Positions 1-10,980 of a DNA stretch of 64,000 nt are shown here, in pieces. The first letter of the stretch is position 1; each line of letters opens with the position of its first letter. Origin of the DNA: Straminergon stramineum (Eukaryota; Streptophyta; Bryopsida; Hypnales; Calliergonaceae). The translations under genes and the position numbers were made by a program. Location: assembly GCA_963920665.1 (NCBI GenBank), contig OY987266.1:19394248-19458247 (forward strand), given 5' to 3'. The notes beneath the pieces are model-generated. The model had not been told where the DNA came from. It did not search any database and saw only the letters and a program-made list of their open reading frames with translations.

Positions 1-249
1 GGGGGGCGACTTTCGTGGAAAGCTTGCATCTGCTGGCCCTCGCAGTGGCAGTGTTCCTCCTCGTGGAAGGCTATGGCCACACGGGCGACTGGAGAACGTC
101 GTCCATGAACACTTTGGCGTACTACTACCGCGTGTGCGTTCGTGGTCTCCTTACTCCGTCAATGTGCCGATAGCATCAAGAGTAGTCTTACAGTGCAAAG
201 TGGAAACAACGTGCAGAGAGAGTAGGAGAAGGAGAAGGAGAAGCCGCCC

Positions 250-459
250 ATGGAAATATTGATAGGCCAAGTGGTGCTGTGCGTGGTGATGGTGGAGCAT
301 TTGTACTCAACTGATGACGAGTATCTGAATTTCATGATCCAGGTCGTGTTTGGGGTGGTGACGGTGGCGGTGACTTTTACCATGAGTACTGTCATCGAAG
401 TCGGGGGCTCGTCGTTGGGGTCGATTGTGAAGAAGCTTTGGACTCACGTGAGAAGCTAG
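250..459 (+). CDS. Small hydrophobic ORF in a GC-rich fragment, unidentified
   Basis: A 69-residue reading frame starts at an ATG in a strong context (gccgcccATGG) and has an in-frame stop just upstream. The product has two hydrophobic stretches (about residues 4-15 and 28-46) and a short basic tail, so a small membrane protein or the last exon of one is possible. The first ~470 bases are clearly GC-richer than the sequence that follows, which is typical of genic islands in this window. Another frame at 6-170 also encodes a hydrophobic stretch, so the true exon structure may begin left of the window. I recognise no family. It could equally be a chance frame in a 5' or 3' genic flank. Confidence 0.22.
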   Translation: MEILIGQVVLCVVMVEHLYSTDDEYLNFMIQVVFGVVTVAVTFTMSTVIEVGGSSLGSIVKKLWTHVRS

Positions 460-527
460 TGGGATGTCGTGGATTGAATGAAGCTAAACTACCCCATTGC
501 GGGCACAATGAATAGTGCAGTGTGATA

Positions 528-937
528 CAGGTAGAACCTCTCTTAGTGCATGGTGATGGGACTATGAAAAAAAAACTATGCACCAAGAGAGGTTTATGCA
601 TTCTAATAGGTCACATGTAGCTTTCCATCTTGAATCACCACAGGTTGTTGTAGGCCACCCACTACATGTAGAACCTCTCTTACTCCATACTTTGTTAGTG
701 TATAATATGCAGTAGAGAGGTTTGTGGGTGGGCCCAATTTCAAGGATTTTTTCTGGAAAGTAGTGTAGTTAGATGCCATGTTAGTTAGTGACCATTAATA
801 CACCTCTGCAAATGCATAAACCTCTCTTCGTGCATGGTCCTGGCACTATGCACAAAGAGAGGTTCTACCTATATCTGCAAACTTTCTTATTGTATATTAT
901 GCACTAAATGAGGATGCACTAATATAGGTTCTACTTG
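528..937. mobile_element. pogo/Emigrant-like MITE, TA target site
   Basis: The left end reads CAGGTAGAACCTCTCTTAG and the right end is its imperfect inverse (CAAGTAGAACCTATATTAG on the - strand). The terminal inverted repeats are about 24 bp, and TA sits immediately outside both ends (526-527 and 938-939). Known Emigrant MITEs start with a similar CAGTA.AACCTCT end and duplicate TA. Inside, the motif AACCTCTCTT...TGCAT recurs as inverted pairs near 533-596, 669-724 and 814-876, so the element is a chain of small hairpins. There is no coding capacity. Confidence 0.6.
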
Positions 938-939
938 TA

Positions 940-2778
940 CTGCTATCCAGGAAATGTGAGAATAAATTTGAGTGCAATAAGAAGCAACGTTACAATTGAA
1001 AGAATCAACTTTTTGGACTTCATGTGATTTTAAAATTTTTTATAGAAGGGTCTTGTCTTGGGCATCCCATTTTAGCCCGTGGACATACTTTGTCACTATT
1101 AGAAAAATAGTTATTGTAGGGCTTCTATCAACCAATGCCCAACTTAACACATGCCTCATCTAGTCCATAATGCCTTCAATACCAACTACTAACTTCTATT
1201 GCTAAAATGAATTGATTTGCATTGATTCAAGGCTAATTTAGAGTGAATTGATGAGAGTGTGTAATTAAGGCATAGATTCTACCCATTCTGAATCACATGT
1301 TATATCCTCATCTCATGCAATCAACTCTCTAAAGTAAGCAATTACTTCATTTGCATTTTCTAGTTTCCAATGCAAAGAGATTGAATGGGGCTTAATCAGA
1401 TGTCCAGAATGGAAGTTTGAACTAGAATAGGATAATTTACTTTAATGCAAATCAAGAAGGTCAAGGAAAAGAATTTTGGTGCAAAAAGGCATCTCTACAA
1501 GTAGCCTCGTAACTTTTCTAGATGGCTCCCAATAAGATTTGACACAAGAAATCTGAACATTGGAGACTTGGTAGCCTTTCTAGAAGACTCTTGGTAAGAC
1601 TAGACACTTGAGACAAAGGAATTCTTATAAATCCCTTCTCTGATTACAAAAAATACTAGTATCAACCATTGCAAAATTTTGATCAAACTTTATAGCAACA
1701 AACTCTTTCAATTTAGACTCCAAAATGTGGATGAAGAAAATGGATGAAAATTTGACTATCTACTTAATAGATGAAATAGTGTAACATATTTTCATGACAC
1801 TATACATGCACTATAGTAGATGTACAATAATGGAAAATTTCATTAAAATGACAATATTCCATCTGCCATTTTCAAACCATGCGCTCTAAACTACAAAAAT
1901 GCCATCTAGGGCTAAGCCTATAGATTTCAAACATCTAGACCTGGTATAGATTTTAGACCATGCAGTCTAAATTCCAAAAGTGCCATCTAGAACAAGTATA
2001 GATTTCAGACCACATGGTCTAAACTATAAAAGTGCTAAAGTTGTAGAATGATTGCCATTTTAACAAAATTCCCCATAATACAAACAAAATAATCTCCTTC
2101 CAATTGGCCTCAATCTTTTCTTTTCAATTCTATCCTATTATTAGTCTATTATACTTGTTTAAAATTGAAATCTAGGGTGAAAATTTTGTGTTATCTTTCT
2201 TATTTTTATTTTTATTTATTTTTAAAATTAAAAATAATAATAGCTATTTCAAAAAATTAATTTTCTAATTTGCAGCACTTGGGATTTTCATGGTTTTAGA
2301 AATATATGATATTCTAAATTAATGGTCTAGAAGTGCCCTTTTGGAGTTACATTCCTCTAGAAGGCTCATAGCTATTGTTCAAGGAGGCATATGAAAACAA
2401 TAGAATTCATACCTTTTCTTTACAGTCATTATTATTTTCATTTAAGATATAGAAGCCATCCTATGCATTTTTAGTGAAAAAAAAAGATTATGTGCTATAA
2501 CATTGTGAGATATACAATGTTGAAATAAGAGGGTTTAGGGATGCAAAAGATTTAAAGATGATATCAACAATTGAAAATTTGAAATCCATCAGGGAATAGA
2601 AATAGTCCAACATATTCCAAATACTAATTTTAATGACTTCAAATTTTGCCCAAATAGTGTTTTATATTTTAACCATGAAAGAACAACATGGAATGTGGAC
2701 TACTTGATTAATTAACAAAGTAGGAATCCAAAAGTGCCATCATTTTTTGCTCATAATTGCTCTTCTTAGACTCATTAA
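940..2778. other. AT-rich intergenic stretch
   Basis: I see no exon-like sequence. A degenerate tandem motif occurs at 1877-2036, where a unit of roughly 50-80 bp beginning near 'accatgc..tctaaa' and ending 'aaagtgccatctag' appears about three times. The rest is unstructured A+T-rich sequence with homopolymer runs. Confidence 0.5.
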
Positions 2779-2999
2779 CCCTTAAACATTGACATGGATA
2801 ACATCTGATGGATGACAAAGAATCTTTCTAGTAGGACAAAAGTGCAACTATTCATCCTTAGACTTTTGTTGTGAAAATGGTAGGTCTTCTACAATAGTTT
2901 GACTTCCAATGAGTATTTTTGGTTTTTTTGAAGTAGATGATTTCATGATGTCACACAACTCCAAAAGGGATGATTTCCCTGGTCACTAGTCTTTAAGGG
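2779..2999. mobile_element. Short TTAA-flanked inverted-repeat element (weak)
   Basis: A CCCTTAAA end and its inverse TTTAAGGG enclose 221 bp and are flanked by TTAA on both sides (2775-2778 and 3000-3003). The ends resemble, but are shorter than, those of the TTAA family described at 3151. It may be a decayed or internally deleted member, or a coincidence of A+T-rich sequence. Confidence 0.35.
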
Positions 3000-3150
3000 T
3001 TAAATTTACAATTTATTGTAAGCAACAAAGAGGATTGCAACGCACCAAAAAAATGTTTCATTTGGATATTTTGTGCCAAAAGTTATAAAGGTTAAAAAAA
3101 AATCTAGGTATGATAAAATTGTTCCTCTAGTGGATGTAGATGTTGATTAA

Positions 3151-3786
3151 CCCCTAAATGCCCAAGGCACCAAATTCTGGTGTTTCAAAAACTTTGAAGT
3201 TAAGTAAAACCCAACCAAATTGCTATTATTAGTAGTTTGTATTTTTGGAGGATTCTTTTTGAAGTCTAGTTTTAGGATCAAAAAGTTGATTTGAAAAATA
3301 AAGGATTATGATTTTTCTATAGAAGATTTAGTGCAAGGATGCCCATTGCAATCTTGACTTCCATAGTGTTGAGGGCTCTTGAAAATGACCCTCAAATACA
3401 CTAGATCTTGGAGGCAAAATCACATTAGAAATTCATTTAAAAAAATTGTAGAATAGATTTTGAAAAACCGTAAATTGATTGGGGTTGTGCATGCTAGGTC
3501 CTATAACCTCATATTTTTTTAGTGACAAAATTTTTAGAGTTGACATGCAAAAAATGAATTGAAAAATTTTCACAATTTTTACACCCTCATGATCAAACAT
3601 TATAATCTTTCAATCTGTAAGTGATATTGTTATGTTTTCTTTTCCTATGTGATCTCTAACATGTCTAGTTTGAATTTGTATGGTTACAATTCAAAAGAAA
3701 TTGGTACAACTTATGAAAATGTTGACTTTTTGTTCAATTTAGATCAAATTTCAAGGAGCTCCGAACAGGCCTTGGGCATTTAGGGG
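3151..3786. mobile_element. TTAA-flanked MITE, piggyBac-like ends
   Basis: The element is 636 bp long, begins CCCCTAAATGCCCAAGGC and ends with the exact 18-base inverse. TTAA lies directly outside at 3147-3150 and 3787-3790. These are the best-preserved terminal repeats of the family in this window. There is no ORF of note. TTAA duplication plus CCC(C/T)TA ends is the signature of piggyBac transposition. Kolobok elements also use TTAA but have different termini. The autonomous partner is not in the window. Confidence 0.7.
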
Positions 3787-4345
3787 TTAATTGGATGTAC
3801 ATCTAGTAAAAATATCGCTTTTGATTCAGGGTGGCACTTGGAAGTTTCTACCTCGAATAGTTTGATGGAGACGGTTTCCCACAACACGAGCATTTCAAGA
3901 GCGGCAGAAATTGTAAGGTGGACACAATAGAGTAGCTTACTTTACAACCATTCTCTCCGGTTTATTGCAGTAATAGAAGTTCTTAGAAAATATCATTACA
4001 AAGAGTTCAGAGAGTCGAAAAGAATTCTAGAATATACTGTACAGCTCGGAGGTAAAAATTACCGTCCAAAACTAAATTGATGCTATCTACACCTGACAAT
4101 CTGTCAATGCTACGAGACTGAAGTGCACAAATCTCCAGCACAGAGTTTTGCCACTCCTAGTCAACAAATAACAGAGCCTCAATTTTTACAACATAATCAT
4201 CCAGTTGAAAAGAATGTCGCTCAACAAATAATGGCGCTACCTCAAATTCTCTTCAGCAATTACAATTAAGGTACTGGGAATGGCATCCTTCACGTCAACC
4301 ACTGCCCCCCAGAATCCAATTCGCCTAGTCTTGCGCACTGGACAC

Positions 4346-5467
4346 TTACTCATTAGCCAAGGCCTGCGCATCACAGATAGCAACATTCTCAAAAACGCAT
4401 TGCAAGACTCGTCTACATAGAAATGAATGCTGTCAAATACTCAGGAGAAATCCAAAATGTCCATCTATGGAATTTTGAAGAAATCCATAGTCAATGCCCA
4501 GTGCTGATAGGATAGTATACACTAGGAATGGAACCTGGACACAAAGGGACATTTGTCCTCTTTGAAATTTGGAGTTCTCCTATGTAAAATTTTTCCATGG
4601 ACGAGGAATCATTAAGCCACAGATGTGGATAGGAAAAGACTGGAGCCACTAGGTACCTACCTTCTTCACATTGGAAGCGAACTTGTCGCGAGCCTGTGAC
4701 ACTTGGGCGCTCGTGGCGTCTTGCAGCTCCGGAATGGCGCCACTTCCCGCCCTGCACATTGCAAAGGAAGTTCATGTGGTCAGATGTGTGAAGAAGAGCC
4801 TTATTGCAGGGCACCCAACGGTTATGGCGAAGGGTTGCGAAGAAAGTGAACATCGAGAGGGCTCATAGATGGATGCTCACTTTTGGGAGAATCGGTCGAC
4901 ATCTTCAGGGGCCGTGCCATTGCCGAAGCCTTGCTCGGGACCGAAGCGCTGCGGCGAGTCGTTCTTGATCAATTCGTCTGCGCCCTGCAGCAACTCATCC
5001 GCCTTGCGCGCTGTGCGCTCCGCTCCCGTTCCTCCAGGCCCTGAAGCCGCGAAAGCCGACCCGGCGATGGTGATGGCCAACCCGGCTGCCAGCACGGAGC
5101 TCACCACTTGCCTTACTGAAGAACCCTCTTCCTGAAAACGTTCCAAGAAATAGTTCAGACCACTGAAAGATTTCTTGTTTTGCGTTGCAACAACATCACC
5201 TTGGAGAAATAACTGCACGAATCTTAGTCTGCACTCTGCAGCACGTGAACCATTGAATTGATTCAACCATGAAGTGACGGGAGACTTTCAAATGAACCCA
5301 CTGACCTTCGAGGATTTGGCCGTCACCGCCAAAACACGACCACCCTTGGCGTGGAAGTTGCGGAGTGGAGTGAATTCCACCTTCGATGAGCCGAAAGCTG
5401 CCGATGATGACAACTTGGCGGGAGCTGCAACAATGGATGCGGATGCCATAGCTGCCGGTGCTGCCAT
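4346..5467 (-). pseudogene. Decayed copy of predicted thylakoid-lumen protein gene
   Basis: Four exons read on the - strand: 5467-5306, 5131-4881, 4751-4661 and 4363-4346, all with GT-AG borders and phases matching the intact copy at 7823-9061. Exon 1 encodes a 54-residue alanine/serine-rich plastid transit region. Exon 2 encodes a hydrophobic segment ending in AFA and a charged lumenal stretch identical to the other copy. Exon 3 lacks the last 39 bp (13 codons, SQRRIDGIWGLGK in the intact copy), so the donor follows GAAGAAG directly. Exon 4 reads ALANE and then TAA at 4346-4348, with a further stop downstream. The predicted product is 173 instead of 218 residues. Promoter and splice sites are kept, so it may still be transcribed. 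I cannot tell whether a truncated protein has a role. Confidence 0.72.
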
Positions 5468-5627
5468 TCTGAACCACCAATTGGCACCTGGTCGAAAGTG
5501 GGAAATCCTCAGAATTCAGCAAGACGAACTCAAGACAAACAGTAAGTTTGTATGCAACTTCAGATTCTGTGAGTTTGGATGGTGCAAGGAGATGGATTCT
5601 GATTCAACGCGCACGAGGCAACTTGTG

Positions 5628-5635
5628 TTTATATA
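5628..5635 (-). promoter_or_regulatory. TATA box of the decayed copy
   Basis: On the - strand the sequence CCAGTATATAAACACA lies about 160 bp before the ATG at 5467. It aligns with CCAGTATAGAAACACA before the intact copy. The flanking sequence 'cagaattccacctt' is also shared. Confidence 0.6.
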
Positions 5636-6038
5636 CTGGTGCATGCCCAGAAAAGTTCGGTAAAGGTGGAATTCTGAACCGTTGGAAGGTCCTGCATGTT
5701 CGCGGCCAGTCACTGATTCCCACCTAGGTCTGCGCTCTTGAGTTTCGGAGGGGACATAGCGAGAATCGACCACTTGGCGTGCCAATTTGAGATCCACGAC
5801 GTGCGCGTGCAGCAGATGCTGCCGGTTGGCATCACTGCCTCCGCAGTGTGGAATTCTCGATTTGTATGGCTACTGCATTCAGTATCTCAGAATCAGAGAA
5901 TTTATAGTAACGCCCTGTCACCCAGCCTATGTGACCTTTTGAACTCTGCTTTCTCTAATATCACTTTCTTGTTCTTTCACTAAAACCTGAGAGTTGTTCA
6001 TGCATTCAAGATTCATGTGATATTATAGGATTCTTTCA

Positions 6039-6619
6039 CCCCTAAGGACTCTAGCATCCATTTTCTGGAAGATGAACAGATTGAAATTGAAGTTTCATCC
6101 TCCTTACTATTTGGATGAAAGTCATCCTAAATTGTGAAGATACTTCATCAAGTTGTTGTCCTATCTAATGGTTGGATTTGGTGCTACTAGAGTATAATAA
6201 ATTTTTCTGAAATTACAAATGTGCAAGTATGTTAAGTGGTTGACCAAGCCAAAATTGTGTTAACTCTAGTTCAAAATTGGATTTGCCAAAATAAGGTCAT
6301 AGATTTTCAAAACACCCAAATTTCAAAAAATCACCATGTGAAGAGAACCTCATTGCAAATCCATTCGAACAAATTTTACTCAGAAATGATAATATTTTGT
6401 TTGTAATTGAATTTAGAAGGAATTTTAAAATTTTTGTTTCAAATTTTAAAAAACAAACATTGGTGATAGCATTGGTAAATCTAACTATACATATGGAATC
6501 TACAACTCTCAATCTACAACTTTTATTCATATATCAATTCCAAAATATGCTTCCAAATAGCACTTTATAATTATTTTCTCAAATTGTAAGTTCTAAAGAT
6601 AAATCTAGACGTTTAGGGA
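6039..6619. mobile_element. TTAA-family MITE, one flank mutated
   Basis: The left end CCCCTAAGGACTC follows TTCA, probably a mutated TTAA. The right end ...CGTTTAGGGA is followed by TTAA (6620-6623). The length of 581 bp is close to the 564-565 bp size class at 34586 and 52967. The inside is A+T-rich with no coding potential. It lies between the two arms of the inverted gene duplication. Confidence 0.5.
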
Positions 6620-6623
6620 TTAA

Positions 6624-7446
6624 GTCCAAATGCATTATTTTTTAGGATTTTGTCTACTTTCAATATTGAATTACCTCAATTTTATCAAGAGAAGTCACCT
6701 TAATTTTATCATGTGCGTTAACATTCATCATATGCTATATACAACCATGGCAATAGTCCTCCCTAAGTTGGGAAGGTATCATGTTTCTCTAGATGCTTGG
6801 TCGAGACTTTTAGTATAATTCAAGGATTGGGGTTGGCTTAAGAGCCATATAGGACAATTTTTTTCATTGTAGTAGGCCCGTTTTTCAGGATGGAAAAGGG
6901 ACCCTTGCCTCATTAGTAAACAATGTTATGGGGCCATAGAGGATTAGGTTGCTTCCTCAAGTTGCAAGTGTAAATTGGGATGAATGAAAAGTCATTTTTA
7001 TGAAACATGACCTCAATACATTGTATTTATCATGTAGAATTTGGACTAAGAATTATGCTTAAGGGTTTAATATTGTGACAATATAGTATTGCATGTAAGA
7101 GCTACATCAATCCTTGACAGCCAAATTGATTTTCGAAATTTGATCAACTTGCATCAACTTATAACCTTACACAATCTCATAACTTAAGGTGGTCTGCTCT
7201 AAAAGTGATCGTGTTGTAAATGCAACCCCCATCACTAGCTAGGAATGAGTGACATGTTGCTTGAAATATCTATTATTGTCCATGATGAGTTAGGTAGGCT
7301 TAAATGATCTCTTTCAGAACAAATTACCTCACTTCCATTTCTTCAAATTGATCAATAAAGGAAGGTTAATTTTTTTCAAACGATCCAAACATTACTTTGA
7401 ATGAATGAGAAGATATTCAGAAGAAATATGCGTCACCGCCTGAAGA
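6624..7446. other. Spacer inside the inverted duplication
   Basis: A+T-rich sequence without exon-like segments or clear repeats. GC content rises from about 7430, where the promoter region shared with the other copy begins. Confidence 0.5.
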
Positions 7447-7668
7447 GCTGCACACTGGAGGCGAGAGTGCCAACCAGCAGGGTCGGGTGTGCAAGCGCAG
7501 AGCGTGGACCTCCGAGTGACATGCCAAGTGGCTGAAAAACTCGCCATGTCCTCTCCAGGACTCAAAAGCGCAGCGCTACGTGGGAATCAATGATTGGCTG
7601 CACACATGCCGACCCTTCCAGCGTTTCAGAATTCCACCTTTGCTGCACTTTTGCTTTCCTTGCACCAG

Positions 7669-7676
7669 TATAGAAA
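7669..7676 (+). promoter_or_regulatory. TATA-like box of the lumenal-protein gene
   Basis: CCAGTATAGAAACACA lies about 154 bp before the ATG at 7823, at the same place as the canonical TATATAAA of the duplicate. An ACGTGG core (7568-7573, within ctACGTGGga) sits about 100 bp upstream and resembles the G-box type elements of light-responsive plant genes. That reading is inference. Confidence 0.5.
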
Positions 7677-7822
7677 CACAAGCTGCACCCTGAGTCCTGA
7701 TCAAAATCCATTCCTTCACACCTCCTTGACAATCACCAAGGCATACCCGTTTCTTCCCTTCTACTTGTTAAGTACAGTTTCCAGTCTTCGATCAGTTTTT
7801 TTTGACAAGCAATTGGATCAGA

Positions 7823-9061
7823 ATGGCAGCGACGGCAGCTATGGCATCCACGTCCATTGTTATTGTTGCAGCTCCAGCAGCTGGCATCAATTTGTCATCG
7901 TCGGCAGCTTTCGGCTCGTCGCAGGCCCAGTTCGCTCCACTCCGCAACGTCCATGCCAAGAGTGGTCGCGTTGTGGCGGTGACGGCCAAATCCTCGAAGG
8001 TCAGTTAATTTGTTGGTAGAAAAATTCCCCATCCATTCGTCTTTAAATTAAAGCAGTGAATCATGCATAGAAGTTTATGGCTCATGCAGCCAGTTTGCCA
8101 AGTGATAATGCGAGTCGTTCAGTCTTTCAGTGGTTTTAACTATTTGTGGAACTTTTTCAGGAAGAGGGTTCTTCAGTAAGGCAAGTGGTGAGCTCCGTGC
8201 TGGCAGCCGGGTTGGCCATCACCATCGCCGGGTCGGCTTTCGCGGCTTCAGGGCCTGGAGGAACGGGAGCGGAGCGCACAGCGCGCAAGGCGGATGAGTT
8301 GCTGCAGGGCGCAGACGAATTGATCAAGAACGACTCGCCGCAGCGCTTCGGTCCCGAGCAAGGCTTCGGCAATGGCACGGCCCCTGAAGATGTCGACCGA
8401 TTCTCCCAAAAGTGAGCATCCATCTATGAGCCCTCTCGATGTTCACTTTCTTCGCAACCCTTCGCCATAGCCGTTGGGTGCCCTGCAATAAGGCTCTTCT
8501 TCACACATCTGACCACATGAACTTCCTTTGCAATGTGCAGGGCGGGAAGTGGTGCCATTCCGGAGCTGCAAGACGCCACGAGCGCCCAAGTGTCGGGGGC
8601 TCGCGACAAGTTCGCTTCCAATGTGAAGAAGTCGCAGCGCAGGATTGACGGAATCTGGGGCTTGGGCAAGGTAACTAATGTCTCCAGCCTTTTTCCTATC
8701 CACGTCTATGGGTTAATATCCTCGTCGATGGAACAATTTTCACAGGGGGGATCCAAAAAATTGAAATTGAACAAATGTCCTCTGCGTCCAATCCCAGTCC
8801 TATTCTATCACCACTGGACATTGACTTGGAATTCGTCACACAATCCATAGATGGACATTTTGGAATTCTCTTGTGTTATTGACAGCATTTCTTTTCTGTA
8901 TAAGATAGACGAGTTCTGCAATTTTTTTTACTTACGAGAATGTTGGTATTATTTATGCACAGGGCATGGCTAACGATGTGTTGGCCAGCGCGCAAGACAA
9001 GGCAGGTGAGATTCAGGGAGCGGTGGCGTCCAAGGGTGGCATTCCCAATGTGGGGAAGTAA
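7823..9061 (+). CDS. Predicted thylakoid-lumen protein, four exons
   Basis: Exons 7823-7999, 8161-8411, 8541-8670 and 8963-9061 join in frame through GT-AG introns to give 218 residues ending in TAA. Residues 1-59 (exon 1) are rich in Ala, Ser, Val and Thr with few acidic residues, a plastid transit peptide. Residues about 68-87 are hydrophobic and end in A-F-A/A-S, a lumenal processing site. There is no twin arginine, so Sec or spontaneous routing is more likely than Tat. The mature part is charged and helical, with ADELLQGADEL in exon 2 and a basic KKSQRRIDGIWGLGK at the end of exon 3. I do not recognise the family. The start is the second possible one, since an in-frame TTG at 7802 is ignored in favour of the ATG. 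The gene pairs with the damaged inverted copy at 5467-4346. Confidence 0.8.
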
Positions 9062-10980
9062 ATTGTTGCAGCGTCATTATTCAACGATCATCCCATTCTA
9101 TTTGAGTTGCTAGGGAGTGTGAGTCTTCTAATTTGTACGATATATATCGCTATTGAGGCTCGTTTACTTGCGGAAAAGGATGGTGAGGAAGAATTGCACA
9201 GTTTGATGTTGGGGAAATTTGTACACTGGTTTAAGTTCAGGAGCAGTGCTGGTTTGCAATGTGTAGATAGGACAGTTATTACATTCGTGGGAGGTGTAGT
9301 CGAGAATGGTGAATTTCTACCAAACAAAAAATGTACTGTATATTGCAGATGTTTTTCAATGTGATTATTTTTGAAACTATGACTGACTTGCAGCTAGCAT
9401 TAGTATATTCTGTTCGACCTCAACTCACTCTCAGTTTGCGTAAATTTTTTATCTTCGTAATGATTGTGATTTCTATTCATCACCGTGAAATGTTTGGTTG
9501 CTGAACATGAAATTTGTTGAGCAATTGGTTATATTGACGCCTAAGGGCTCAAGACCTTTTTGGGTTTAAGAACATTATTACTTTTGAAATGTTATACGTC
9601 TATATGTTACTAAGGTGTAGAAATCTCAATTGGATAATCTTGTAGTGTCATCTTGTAGATGACATGAATCAAATCTAGAGTCATTTGGCCATATAGTTTG
9701 CAAGATTATAATGTTTTAGTGATGAAAAACAATGTTTAAGTTTTCCTAGCAACATATTTGAACGTGAAATTTGATTTTGAAACCTACTCAAATGAAAAAA
9801 ACTTGAAATTTTAAAGTGCTTTAAAATCAGCATACAAACACATTGGTGAAAGAAACTATCATTCAAATGACTTGTTTTGTTTGCAAAATGACTTTGAAAT
9901 GTCAAGAAGTAGCAAAAAGAATTGTAAAACCCCCCATCTAAAGTTGAATCTTCTTCTATTGAAATGCTTTTCAGACACTTATAACTTCGTAGATTGATAC
10001 AAAATTTTAACCATAGAAAATAAACTAGTATATGCAACTTTCTCAATTTCATTTATTATAAATGGACACCGTATAAAGAAAAAATAGCCCATCAACGCTC
10101 ACTATAATCCCAAAATGTGTAGATTTTGAACTTTGAATTGCTCCCAAACATTCAAAACAACTTGGATTGAAATGAAAAATTTATCGTAATAACTAAATTT
10201 CATAAAGAACATAATTCAATTTTTAAAATTGAAAACAAACATTAGATGAAGGAGATACAATCCCTCAAAGTTGCAGCAATCAAAATGCACTTTGGTGAAT
10301 TCAAATTGTACCTGTGAACTTCGAATAGCTCCCCCCCAATCAATACATATGGGGCAATTAGGAAGGTAGGTACATCCAAATGTGAATCCTTTCAATGACG
10401 TTCAAATGTATTGACCTTCCTAGGCACCCTAGTTGACTAAAAGTGTCTACAGATAGTTTGGAAGTCTAATTCAAAGTGTTGTAACTTTTGCATCCAATGT
10501 CCAAATTTAATAAAAGTACATCTAAACGTGATACATTGTTGTTTACCTACTGTCATAATCAAAAATTTACTTTGCACTGAAAAATGTTTGGTCAATGTTT
10601 TGTTGATCAAACACCACCAAATTCATAATATACTATATGGCCACTAAGGACTTTTAGTCCCTTCAAGAGTTACGGTACAAAGTTCATAAACCCACAAACT
10701 CTAAAAGTATAATCTAATACAAAGGTACATATTGCTTTCCTCAATGTACCAATTGCATCTGCCAATGTACCAACACTGAATATATCAGGAGGTGAATGCT
10801 TTTGGAGCCCTATGTGGTTCCACCTTCAAAAACCGAGCTTCAAAATTTATAAGTGATTGCAATAAATTCCAAAAAATATGAAACTACTTCGGTTAACTTA
10901 CGATGCCAGTTCCATGTTTCTTTCATGGAAAACTTACTGCAAAGTAGTGAAGTCAACATCTCACACAACCTCAACTGCAG
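9062..10980. other. Intergenic, 3' flank of the lumenal gene then A+T-rich sequence
   Basis: The first ~350 bases are probably 3' UTR and flank. The remainder is A+T-rich with no exon-like segments that I can support. A small inverted motif (aaggtaggtacatcc ... ggaccttcc-like) near 10350-10425 is too weak to call. Confidence 0.45.

Larger units (their letters stand above)
4346..9061. repeat. Head-to-head inverted duplication of a gene plus promoter
   Basis: Sequence from about 5850 down to 4346 (- strand) aligns with about 7447 up to 9061 (+ strand). The match covers at least 180 bp upstream of the TATA box, the 5' UTR, all exons and introns. Exon 2 is almost identical, while introns and flanks have diverged, indicating an old duplication with coding constraint or local gene conversion. 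The roughly 1.6-kb spacer between the arms holds a TTAA element (6039-6619) and unassigned A+T-rich sequence. Confidence 0.8.

Noticed and set aside
4869..5135. + strand frame opposite exon 2 of the decayed lumenal gene, and its equivalent at 8157-8423
   Set aside because: Antisense to a spliced, phase-consistent exon.
9541..10660. CCTAAGGGCTC and TTTTAGTCCC as ends of another TTAA-family element
   Set aside because: The ends do not match the family well and TTAA is absent at both borders.
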